From the NCBI GenBank assembly GCA_030549495.1, contig JAUIRK010000879.1:434001-498000 (forward strand): a stretch of DNA of 64,000 nucleotides. Direction: 5' to 3'. The first letter of the stretch is position 1. Every line of letters begins with the position of its first letter. The notes under the pieces are model-generated. The model was not told where the DNA came from. It was given only the letters and a program-made list of their open reading frames with translations, and made no database searches. The translations under genes were made by a program, and so were the position numbers. The stretch is from Nectonema munidae (taxonomy: Eukaryota; Nematomorpha; Nectonematoida; Nectonematidae). Shown in pieces: positions 46,192 to 56,529 of this stretch.

Positions 46192-47194
46192 GCTTTTGAA
46201 ACTGAAACATTTGTCAATAACGTTGTAAAATAAAAATCATTTTCCACCAAATTTTCAATAATAGATCTGCAAAAAATTTCATTATTTTTTCCAATAAATT
46301 TAGTATTTAATTTTTGTTATATAAATTTTTACAAAATTTTTTTTTATTATTTTATTTATGTTTAAATTTTAAAATGTCAGCTTACTTTAAAGTTAGATTT
46401 TTTTAAATTAATTTTCTTCTAGCTAATTTAAAAACAAATTTTTATTATAAGTTCTATACATATTTTTAAAATTATAAAACTCTAAAAAATTTCTTTGAAT
46501 TCTATGGGTATAACTTGTGTATATTTATCAGGGGCGCACATCTGGTCGTGCTTAACCCGATATAGTTTCCAATTTTTTCAATTAGGTGTATATATTTTTT
46601 ATAATATTTAAAAGGCTTGCTTGTCTTGTGAGTCGATTTTCCAAATTACTTTCGTTTTAAGGTTAAATTTTCTAGAATGAATATTTAAATTTTATTTTTT
46701 CCATTGGTCCACTTAATGCAAATCTGAGCTATATTTGATCACAGGCAGTAATTTGAATTCTTATAGTTACGGCCCCATTAAAATCAGCTCCCCCTCCCTC
46801 ACTCGAAGTCTAGTGAAGGAGCTAATTAAATAATCAGGTCTTTTATTCCGAAATGAAATATATAACATCTTTATTCTTAAATAATTGTTTTAGTTTTTTA
46901 AGACTGTTTAGAATAGTTGCAATGTTTTCTCACTTTTCTTAAAATTCTTTTTAATAAAGCTTATAACTTTGGGAATGGAATAGCTAATTTATATATATTT
47001 AATGTTTGTTAAATATTTCTTACAAAAATTTTAAACCTTCAATCCACCTAACCAATTCATTTGATATTAACCATCCTTGTTGACAATTAGTGAGATAAGA
47101 GGCTCCTAATCAATATTGCATTGGATAGTGGGGTTGTCGAATAATCTGCCATCGGATAAATGAGGTCTGACTATTACCAATGAGTTCTCTATAC

Positions 47195-47393
47195 CAGCGT
47201 TTTTCAAACCTTTTTTACTGTGACCCATGCAAGAACCATAGTTTGCATCGCGACCCTTAATACATTGTTGTAATAAGACAAACTCTGATCTGATCACTAC
47301 GTTCAATTATTTAGCATCGACTATTTGTCACGACCCATTTTATTTTTCACGCCACTCACTGAAGGGTCGGGACCCATAGTTTGAAAAATGCTG
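47195..47393. mobile_element. hAT (Buster-type) MITE, copy 2
   Basis: 199 bp homologous to 15038-15230; ends CAGCGTTTTTCAAAC and (reverse complement) CAGCATTTTTCAAAC. Flanks CTCTATAC (47187-47194) and CTCTATAA (47394-47401), 7 of 8 matching. Confidence 0.9.
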
Positions 47394-48189
47394 CTCTATA
47401 AAACCCTTTCCATTGGTCTTTAGAAAACAGATATATTTAATGTTCGAATGTCAAATATAAAATCTTAATTAATTAAATTAATTAATCTTAATCATAATTT
47501 CAGCTCCCTAAAGATTTACAAAAGATATAATTTTAGTCATGGTATAAAACCTTCATTTGGTTAGAGTATGGCATATCTAATAGACTACAGATAAAAGAAT
47601 CTCGCATTATACGCATGATGTGTGTATAGGTGGGTTTAAGTAGGCCTGGCAAGACAATATATCTAAAAAAAATTGAACCAAAATATTTATGATAAAATAA
47701 AGTTAATATTGTTATTCAGAATGATAAGAGAAATCTAAAAATGTATAATACGTGTATATATTTGTTGAATATATGTGAAGTCATAATTTTGAGACTGTTT
47801 GAAACGCCTGAAAAATTAAAAAATTTAAAAGAATTAAAATTCAAAAACCTATTTTTATAGAATTTGGTACGCTGATTCCAAATATGTAATTTGTTTGAAA
47901 TGACTTGTATATTTTTTGCGGTCAAAGTTGGAATTTTTGTCATTTTATCAAGTTCAAAGGCAAAAAAAGTATTTTAAAAAATTCAATTATAAAATATTTA
48001 TATATTTTTGTAATGAGTTCGAATGAGCAAAAAAACGTAATGATTTTCTTTTCTCGTATACTTTGATTTATGTTAGTTTGGTCCTCGGACATTTCGCCCC
48101 ATTATTTTCATAAGACAGTTCGTCCCATGGACAATTCGCCCCGTTATTTTCATAAGACATTTGTCTCATGGACAATTCTAAAAAATTAA

Positions 48190-48450
48190 GAGATAAAACA
48201 TTAATTTGAAATAATTTAATAGAGATAAGATTCGAATCCAGAGGCTTCCGTGCTAAGTCCATCATCTCAACCAACCTGCCATGCCACCCATAGAGTATGC
48301 TGTAGGGGATACGTCAAATTAGTTTTCAAAAAACTTAAGTTATGCTCTAAAAATTTTTAGTTTTTGTTGAAGCTCTCTAACTTTTTTTCCTTAAAAGTTA
48401 TTATAAAAGGCAAATCATTGCAAAATGTTAAAAGTTATTTTACTTTTTGT
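48190..48450 (-). repeat. Dispersed repeat B, copy 2
   Basis: Reverse-complement partner of 34030-34300. The two agree over the AAAACTTAAGTTATGC region and the tRNA-like part, up to a B-box-like GATTCGAATC. Confidence 0.85.
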
Positions 48451-48809
48451 AGATTTTTGTAGCTTGTATCAATTTAACTTTTAAACTATTTTTGAATGAT
48501 GCTGAGTAAAATGAAATAATGCGATCTTAATTTTTTGTTTGCACAATTATAACTTCATTTTATACCCTTGCCTCTGAATCAATCACATTTTTTCATATAA
48601 ACATCACAGGGTGTCTAGTAGACTCTTTGCCTTTAGACTACATTTACTCATATAAAACTATCCAACCTTCAGTTATTTGTTTTCTCTATGAATCAAATAT
48701 CCTTTCATCAATTCCTGTAATGTGCCTGGTAGACTACTTCATTTTTCAAATAAAAAGCCTATTCCACCCCTAACAATTTTGGATTTTTTTAAACTAGTGT
48801 ATATTCGAT

Positions 48810-49267
48810 GGTTGTATGTAAAAATGCCCCCCCCCAGAATAAATGCCCCTTATTAAAAAGTAGGAAAAAATGCCCCCTAATTTTTGATTTTCAGGATTTT
48901 TTTAAATTATATAAATATTTTTATTTGGTTCCGTTTTGAAAGGCAAAATTTCTTAATCTATAGGGTTTTTTATATTTTGAAAGTGTTCTGATACACAAAG
49001 TCCAAAAATATTTGCTGTTTTATAAAAAAATTTTGTATTTAAAAAATTGTCGTATGCTGAGTTTTTTAGTTTACTTTAATTAAATTTTAAATGTTTTAGA
49101 TGAAAAGTTAACTTTTTGTTTTTTTTTTTACAAAAAATCTTTATTTGACCATCTTTTAAAAAAAAAATTTTTTTTTAAATAATAATTTTTTATGTTGAGG
49201 CATTTTCTAATTTTAAATTGGGGCATTTTTTCCTACTTTTTAATTCGCTGCATTTTTTCTGCACACC
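48810..49267. mobile_element. MULE-type MITE with perfect 9-bp duplication
   Basis: ATATTCGAT occurs at 48801-48809 and 49268-49276. The ends GGTTGTATGTAAAAATGC and (reverse complement) GGTGTGCAGAAAAAATGC are followed by a longer inverted repeat containing AAAAAGTAGGAAAAAATGCC. 458 bp, noncoding. Confidence 0.88.
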
Positions 49268-50090
49268 ATATTCGATATGCAAATTTAATTAAAATATTTT
49301 CTTATAAATTTAGGACTTTAGGTATGCTCTGAATACACTCTATTTTAAAGGATTGCTTGAATATTTGGTCTCCCGTAGTATTTCCAGACCACTAATTTTA
49401 AAAATTGCAACAAAAAAATTTCGCCCTCAATAATTTTGAGGATGTGCGCCCCTGGTTTAAATACTAGGTATATTTTATGAATATGCAAAAAAAATGTAAT
49501 TATTCATTTTACGTGCTAAAATAGTGAAAATAACAAAATTGTCCATATTTTTCCAAGGCTTATAAAAAAAATTTAGAAATATTTTCAAAAACAAAACAAG
49601 ATGCAAAATACCTGTAAAAGAATGGTCTAGGCATCGTTTAAAATGTTTTTAAAAAAATTCTCTCATAAAATTTGTAAATTTTAATACAAAAATTATTTAA
49701 AAATTGTTAAAATCAAAAAATATATATCAAAAAAAATATTTGTCAAAATTTTAAAATAAAATATTTACATTTGAATAAATAAATGTAAAAATTAGAAAAA
49801 AAAAAATTATATTTTAATTAAAAAAAATCGCGTTAAAAATGTCAACTTTATTTGGACGAAAATCATTAAAAAAAAATTTTTTTCAATTTTTTTTCAGAAA
49901 ATATTTTATTTATAAGTGTTCTTTAATCCAATGGAAAAAAATTATCTTAACATTTCGTCGAAAAAAATTTGGGTGAAATTTTCACTTCAAGTACGGGTCT
50001 ATAAACTTAATTTGAGGTCATTTCACCTACAACATATGAAAGTACTAATGAAATAAGGTAGATTAACATTTTATACGCTCTAAAATCTTA

Positions 50091-50189
50091 CTATGGAATA
50101 GAAACCATCGTAGTATACAGGTTGGAGATGACAATTGTATACGCGCGTTCAACCGTACAGGTTATGAGAATATTTCATTACGTAACAAA
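50091..50189 (+). repeat. SINE-C, tRNA-like, copy 1
   Basis: TATGGAATAGAAACCATCGT, then GTAGTATACAGGTTGGAGAT and GTTCAACCGTACAGGTTATG. It matches 54479-54568 closely and has A- and B-box-like blocks. Confidence 0.75.
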
Positions 50190-50663
50190 GAAGAGTTTCC
50201 TAAAACTTCATACAGAAAAATATTTCTTCAATATTTGTGTGTGTGCGCGCGTGTGAGAACCGAAATTTAAAATTATTTTATAAAAATCTACAAATAAATT
50301 TAGGTTTTTGTAGGAGAGAGGTTTATAATGGAAAAAAAGAATATAAATTTATGATGTTAATTATTGAGAAAAATTTAATAAAACACATCTTTAGATTTTT
50401 TTCTCTTCTCATTTTTTTCTTCAGTGAACTTATCAATAAGCGCAATCCAAAATTCTTATTTTTTGATGAATCAAAGTGTAAATTAAACGCAAAAATTTAC
50501 TGACTAAATAACTTTATTTTAATTAAATTAATCGTATACATTATGAACATACTTTAATTTTTCAAACTTGAAATTATTTGTTACGCAATTAAAATTTTGA
50601 CGAATAATTCAGAAGTTACTCTGTTTTTTGAAACTGAATAATTATTAATCTTTTTTTATTTAG

Positions 50664-50831
50664 GGCTTAACAGCATTAATCGCTGGGGGTTTTGGTGACA
50701 TTGGTTTGTCAACAGCTAAGCATTTCATCAAATCTGGAATTAAAAATCTTGTTATTTTCGATTTACCCTCTTCTTCAGGAAAAAACATTTGCAATGAAAT
50801 CTCGAGCAACTGCCACTTTATTTCTGGAGAT
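50664..50831 (+). CDS. HSD17B10: HSD17B10-like exon, Rossmann fold
   Basis: 56 codons, phase 0, acceptor TATTTAG, donor GTATTT. Corresponds to human residues from GLVAVITGG to FAPAD. The preceding start exon was not located. Confidence 0.9.
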
Positions 50832-53800
50832 GTATTTTTTATTTTTATGTTAAGGCATTAGAAAAATATATATAATCCTATGATTCTTTTTTTGGCGGAC
50901 CGATTTTGCACTTCTACCTGATTTCCGATTTTGAGATAAAATTTTAGTTGAAATTCTGCTTTAAAAAAATGCTAAAACATCTTTTTTTCTAAACAATAAA
51001 TTTTTTATTTAAAAATGTACAAAATAAACGAAAATGCGTTTAATGATCAATAATGTAGACATTAATTTCTTCAAAGCATCATGGGTGTCCGCCACAAATA
51101 ATGCAGGGAGGGGCATTGATCTATATAGAAATCAATATAAAGTAAAAGTTTAATTAAGGCAATAATTTGGCTACGAACGAAGACAAAACGTGCTTTATAC
51201 AGAGATGGTAGTCCCAACTTCAAACTAGTTGCCGCAAGTTTGTTGATAAAACATGTGCGCAATTTTGAAAAATTCTTAAACTGGATTAAAAAGTATTTTG
51301 AAAATGTGAATACTAATCGAATCATTCCTTTTAATATCAATCAATTTTATTGGGATCAAACAAAAGTTTGTAGTGAGAGAATCACTTAAGTAAATACAAC
51401 GAAAGGAAAATGAGAAAAGAGTAAGTATATTTATATGTTAAAAAATAATAGTAATATATGATAAAGAGAATAGAACTGATGCTTATGAACAGTGATTTAG
51501 TGTGTGGGTACATTGAGTAGATGGATAAAAAGGTCGTGTTTAAATTTGGAGTAGGATGAGATATTTCTTAAAGATCTGGGTAAGGAGTTGAAAAGAAGAG
51601 ATGAGCAGAAGTAAAATGTCTTTTTTCGTTTTTTAATCTGGCGCTGACTGGTGGGATAAAAATTTTTTTATCTTGAGTCAGGTGAGTGCTGTATGGATAA
51701 GATAAAGTGATATGAGCAGTAGATGTTCATCAAAAGCGATCAGAGAAAAATTGATAATAAAAAAAAAGAGCATTCAAATATAAAATTATAAACAAAATTA
51801 ATTAGATAAATATAAAAAAAATAAAAGATTTAAATCTACAAAGTTAACCAAACAGATTTAAAATAATTAATATATATGATATAAAACTTTACCAACGTCA
51901 GCCATTTTGGAAATTAAGACTGAGTTGAAGAAAAATAATAAAAAATTAACTATTACAGGATAAAAATAACTAAAAGAACATATTTAATGTAAGGCTTTTA
52001 AAGCTTTAAAATATAATTTATAAAAAAATAATGTGGCCATCATTTTCAAAAATTTCCAATGGCTTGCCTCATCCTTCTGACATATTTTTTCAACACCTGA
52101 GAACATTTGACCAATGATAACAAGAATATGCCCTGATCAACACATGCTTCCTTATCGTGTTGTGTTCGCCACTCACGGATAAACCAATATTCCTCGTGGC
52201 TGGCTGACTAAAGTTATTTGAAAGTGCTTTTTGCAAATAATCTGTATTGTTTCCACAATCATTGCAGTGAGGTTTAATGTGTGCTTTTTTTGTGATACCT
52301 TTTGTTAAATACAAGGATTTTCATGAGTCCGCAAGCATGGTTTCTTTCTGGCTCAAAGGCGCACTTCAAAATGCAAATAATTTCTTCATTACTGAACTAA
52401 AACGAGAATTGAACATCATGAACCAGATTGGCCTAGCAGTCGCCCAATTTTAATAGCGAAAGATATTAAGGGGAAGAAGATAGAAAAAAAAGGTAAAAAT
52501 AATAGTGAAAATAAATATGATAAAACTTAAGATTGAAATCAAGTAGTTTGAAATATTAAATTTGTTGAAAAGATAGGGAATAAAGAGAATAATCATCCAG
52601 GGTCAGAGGGATAGTATTGCAATGCACTATGGTGGTATAAAAAGGTAATTACTCACTAAGGTTGGAAAGAAAAAACAAAAATCAAAATTATTAACAGATT
52701 TTAAAAGAATAAATTAAGTTTGAAGAGCCTAACAGTAATTCTTTTAATTTTTTTTAAAGGACTTGATGTTGTAAAGGTATTTTATTTCCAAAGGTAGTAT
52801 ATTCCAAGCCCCAATGGAGTTAGGAATAAAATATTGACTGAATAGTTTTTTGTTTGAACGTAGATGTCGAATATTTTTTTTATTTCTAAGATTTATTAAA
52901 AACAATATACATAACCAAAAAAGAGATATTGCGTTTTAATCAAAAAGCATAAACATTTAAATGTATAACCAAAACGTTGTGAGAAAACTTTATTAAAGTT
53001 TAGAACAAAGTAGAAACGCAATTACTCAATTTGGAACTATATAGAGCAAATATCGTTAGATACAAATGAAGACGTGTTTCCATATTTAATTAATGGCTTT
53101 GTTCGCCTAAATGGAACACTCTTTAATCCGAAGTTTATTTTTAGAATTTTTTTTTATTTTTTTATTACTACTTTCTAACAGGGTTAGTTCCCTACTACTA
53201 TTCCAATTTTTGTATAAATTATTTTGATCCATTAATTTTTTATTAAGATTTCAAACGAGGATGATGTTTCCAATCTAATGGCCACCATTAAAAAAAATTT
53301 TGGAAACTTACATGTTTGTATTAATTGTGCTGCTGTAAACAACTGCTATGTTCTATACAATCCCACAAAGAAAACATTTTTTCATACAGAAAGCATGAAA
53401 AATATTTTAAATGTTTGATTTTATTTATTTAATTCATTCATCTTCCATAATTTATTATCGGTCAATCATTTCTCTAGACAAACTTATTAGGACATTTTTT
53501 TCTGATTCGCTCGGCAACACAATTGATGGAACAGAACGAGAGTGATGATGAACGAGGAAAGGGTCTTTTCATCAACACTTCTTCAGTCTTTGCTAGGCAT
53601 GGGGATAAAGGTTCTTATTTTTAAATAATTCTAACTTTGAAAGACCAGTTATTTTATTTCAGGTCATTTGGGTCATTCTCTTGCACTTGGGTCAGTAGAG
53701 GGCATGACTTTGCAGTTGGCAAGAGAACTTTCCCTACTTCAAATAAGAAACGTAACTGTTTCAATGGGTTAGTTTTTTCTCTTCGAATCTTCACTTCTTT

Positions 53801-54020
53801 CTTTCATTTTCATTCTTCCCAAATTTTAGGATTGTTTGAAACATCAACTTTCGATTACTTGCCAAACGATGTCAGAGAATTTTTAAAAAAACAAACACCC
53901 TTCCCTCGCAAATTTGGACCGGTTTCTTCATTTTCTTCGCTTTGCGAACACATCGTTTTGAATCCCATGTTAAATGGCTGTGTTATTCCTTTGGATGGAG
54001 GAATACGACCTCAATTTTAA
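50664..54020 (+). CDS. HSD17B10: HSD17B10-like short-chain dehydrogenase with altered active site
   Basis: HSD17B10 is the mitochondrial 3-hydroxyacyl-CoA/17-beta dehydrogenase that is also a subunit of mitochondrial RNase P. Exons 50664-50831, 53248-53412, 53478-53610, 53663-53767 and 53830-54020 join in phase to 253 codons plus stop, lacking only the short first exon (about nine residues in human). It reads GLTALIAGGFGDIGLSTAKH (Rossmann), VIFDLPSSSG (NAD-binding Asp kept), CINCAAVN, NLLGHFFLIRSA, FINTSSVFA (catalytic Ser kept), GHSLALGSVEGMTLQLAREL, GLFETSTFDYLP and LNGCVIPLDGGIRPQF. The family's YSASK becomes HSLAL, so the catalytic Tyr and Lys are missing; the TGGASGLG loop is AGGFGDIG. 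No stop or frameshift is seen, so an expressed pseudoenzyme is as likely as a recent pseudogene. Confidence 0.9.
51530..51775 (-). mobile_element. LINE 3' end fragment (CR1-like)
   Basis: The minus strand gives FNSLPRSLRNISSYSKFKHD, the usual WNSLP...S...FK end of CR1/Rex-like reverse transcriptases. In intron 1 of the resolved HSD17B10-like exons. Confidence 0.65.
52700..52900 (-). mobile_element. LINE 3' end fragment
   Basis: The minus strand gives RHLRSNKKLFSQYFIPNSIG, then AWNILPLEIKYL, again a reverse-transcriptase C-terminal end, in the same orientation as the 51530 fragment but of different sequence. Confidence 0.62.
53248..53412 (+). CDS. HSD17B10: HSD17B10-like exon
   Basis: 55 codons: ISNEDDVSNLMATIKKNFG and CINCAAVNNCYVLYNPTKK. 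Donor GTTTGA is weak, but the following exon continues the family alignment exactly. Confidence 0.9.
53478..53610 (+). CDS. HSD17B10: HSD17B10-like exon with catalytic Ser
   Basis: TNLLGHFFLIRSATQLMEQN, then GLFINTSSVFARHGDK; acceptor TCTCTAG, phase 1 end before GTTCTT. NTSSV equals human NTASV. Confidence 0.9.
53663..53767 (+). CDS. HSD17B10: HSD17B10-like exon, position of lost YxxxK
   Basis: GHLGHSLALGSVEGMTLQLA and RELSLLQIRNVTVSM. Counting back from GMTL, His and Leu occupy the catalytic Tyr and Lys positions. Confidence 0.9.
53830..54020 (+). CDS. HSD17B10: HSD17B10-like terminal exon
   Basis: GLFETSTFDYLPNDVREFLK, then QTPFPRKFG and NPMLNGCVIPLDGGIRPQF, colinear with the human C-terminus. 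Stop TAA at 54018. Confidence 0.92.
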
Positions 54021-54032
54021 CACTTTTTTTCT

Positions 54033-54038
54033 AATAAA
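54033..54038 (+). promoter_or_regulatory. Candidate polyadenylation signal of the HSD17B10-like gene
   Basis: AATAAA only 12 bp after the stop codon, implying a very short 3' UTR. Confidence 0.5.
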
Positions 54039-54121
54039 TTTTTTTTCTTTTTTTAAATTTTTCATATATACATATATATTTGAGATTTATTGGATATCCG
54101 CCTCTGCAAAAATTATCTTAA

Positions 54122-54251
54122 CCCATTTAAGGCCAAGCAAAGCAGACGATATCTAAAAAACGCAGACGATTTATATTCAAAGTCATTGAAAAAAGCAGAC
54201 GAAGATGAAATTACTTATGTTCCAAAATAGGAACATTGGCCGTAAATGGGC
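54122..54251. mobile_element. piggyBac MITE, copy 2
   Basis: CCCATTTAAGGCCAA to TTGGCCGTAAATGGG: 15-bp inverted repeats. TTAA on the left (54118-54121), CTAA on the right (54252-54255). 130 bp, 100 bp past the HSD17B10-like stop. Contains three GCAGACGA phrases. Confidence 0.88.
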
Positions 54252-54478
54252 TAACTTCCTCATCCCTGGATCATTCAACATCCACAATTTTTAAATATTT
54301 TTCTCTTTTCTATATACGGCAAATTTTTTCAGAATTTTTCAATTTTTACTTTATCCAAAATTTTTATAAGTACGTCTTAATGATAACACATATACGTCTC
54401 CCCGAATGAGGTATATCAAATCTTACATCTAGCAAAATATGAACAGAAAGTTTAACCTTGTCTCCCTAATCATTTGTA

Positions 54479-54568
54479 TATGGAATAGAAACCACCGTAG
54501 TATACTGGTTGGGAATGACAAAAAAGTTGTCTACCCGGGTTCAACCGTACAGGTTATGAGGCTATATA
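54479..54568 (+). repeat. SINE-C copy 2
   Basis: Same order as 50091-50189, with a clearer B-box-like GGGTTCAACC and an A-box-like ACTGGTTGGGA; followed by an AT-repeat tail. Confidence 0.75.
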
Positions 54569-55349
54569 TATACATAAAACAGTAGCATATCCTAAGGTTG
54601 GAAGTAAGGAGTGTGTAATTTAAAAATTTTCATTATAAAAAACAACATATGCTCTATATTTAAATGTTCTAAAAATATTGCTGGTAATGTATAATTTTCT
54701 TGAAAAGTGAACGTTAGACTCGATAGATTTAAGCGTTAAAACAAAATCAACTCTATCTATTTGTGCTATAGGCATGAATATAGAAAATATTTTAGTTTAA
54801 AAAACATGTATACAGTACTTATCACTTGACCGTGATAAACGTGTATAAATTTTTTAGTTGGTCGAATTGGAAATAATGAAAACTTCTAAAGTGGCTTGGT
54901 TTGAAAAATTTGAAAGAAAAAGAAACAAAATGGAACCATCAGCTATCTTTAAATCGTAATATGTCAATTTATGTATCCAAAAAAATATGCTATCCGCTTA
55001 TAACCGAAAAGTATTAATTTATGTTCCATTAAAAATTATTCAAATTAAAAACCTAATCAAAAAGGTATGGATGAGAATGAAATGTAAGAATGTTGAAATA
55101 CGAATAATAATTATTATTATTGATAGAGTATGAGGCGAATTACCTAAATTCTTAGAAGCTGGAACGTTCTGCGTATAATTAGTTTGTTTACTAATACCAT
55201 ACATTAAAAGAGTATGGATTAAGTAACATCACATCCAACTATGAAGGGATCTCTCTTCTTTACACAAACTTATATACTGCATAGAAAGTCATGCTAAAAG
55301 AAGATGGTACTACTAATAAAATAGGAAGGTTATCTTATTTTCTCATGCA

Positions 55350-56515
55350 TCTACTCACATGATATCTAAGCATTTTCCAACGTTGGTTGATATGCTTGCA
55401 TCAATTGCTAACTTGGGGATTTGTAAGGATGGGAAGTGGGTTTATGATCTAAAATAGAAGTAAGAAAGCTTAGTGAGGTGAAAAGTGAGATCTAGGTTGC
55501 TTGTGTATGGTTATGTAATGGTGTTTGATAAAGGTGGAGTTAAGTGTTGGTGGGTAGAGAGTAATGGTTTTATTTTATTAAGGAGATAGAAATGTGTTGA
55601 ATGATTTTGGGGTATGATAAGAAGTTCAGTAGAGAGGAGGGATGTTTTTTAAAATATAAATGTGCTTTTTCAATGAGTTTGGTTCGCTCTGATGAGAATA
55701 TTGGAAAATATAAGATAATGTGAATTCGGAGTTTCAATATGAGGGCAGCCAAATCTGCAAAAAGGGCTAGAGTGCAAAATAAATTTGTAGAAGTAAGCTT
55801 AACACGGGCAATGCCATTTTATTATTTTGTAAGGAAGAGTAATGTTTTTATTTGGTGCAAATTGGGATAAGGGGGTAGGTATGTTGTTTGAGTAAAGCCA
55901 TTCGTTTGTAGTTGAGATGTGTTGTGATGTTATGGATGTGGATTTACATAGATCTAAAAAATTTTCAAAGGAGGAGGAGGAATGGGCGGGGCACGAGAAA
56001 AGTTTAATTTAGAAATTGTTGCTAAGGTTGATTAATTTCTTGGCTGGGTTTAGTGTTGAAAGGGGAATTTTTCTGTTAAGTTGTAGATCTTTTATTATGT
56101 TTTGTGAGTCTGTGAAAAAGATTATGTGCTTGAATTTGGATGTAAAGAAGGTTAGGTTATCAATGATGTGTTAGGAGTGCTAGGGCTTCAGTTTCGTATG
56201 CGGAGGTGTTGTTGTCTGTCTGCATTTGTTGTGTGAAGAAGGGAATACATGTATTGTGATTAAAAAGGCGCAAGCAACGGTTGCTTTGTTGCGTGATTTT
56301 GAACCGTCGGTAAAAATTGAGAGTTGGTGGTGCGCATTTGAATTGCGTTGGTAGTGAGTAAGTTGTGGCGTGTATTGTTCAAGAAGGGAATTGAAAAAGG
56401 TGAGCGAAGGCGAGGTGTGAGTTGAGTAAAGGTTCGTGAAGTTATGTGGAGCTGGTGTAGAGTGGAAGGTAGATAGATATTTTTAATTAGGTAATTGTAT
56501 AGCTTATATTGCAAC
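55350..56515 (-). mobile_element. I-type LINE, RNase H and 3' part
   Basis: Minus strand from 56515: RT/RNase H linker, FTDGSKS-like and FFTDSQNIIKDL blocks, SCPAHS, then IIKWHCP...CRFGCPHIETP and LEISK-like tail signatures shared in order with the 60100-61740 copy. More decayed than that copy. Confidence 0.75.
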
Positions 56516-56529
56516 AAGTAGATAGTACG

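Larger units (their letters stand above)
46529..49454. mobile_element. Possible long nonautonomous hAT element defined by matching ends
   Basis: CAGGGGCGCACATC at 46529 and its exact reverse complement GATGTGCGCCCCTG ending at 49454. Flanking octamers do not match, so these may instead be ends of two separate copies. The interval holds a hAT MITE, repeat B and a MULE-type MITE, and no transposase. Confidence 0.5.
40223..50663. other. Gene-poor interval between the USPL1-like and HSD17B10-like genes
   Basis: No host exon recognised. 41250-42600 is unassigned: it has three ATTG-CCTCAC phrases (about 42036, 42089, 42148) and CA-rich sequence. 49460-50080 is very AT-rich. The remainder is the listed mobile elements. 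Confidence 0.45.

Noticed and set aside
50237-50503. Frame upstream of the HSD17B10-like exons as a first exon
   Set aside because: No similarity to the family N-terminus and no suitable donor in phase.
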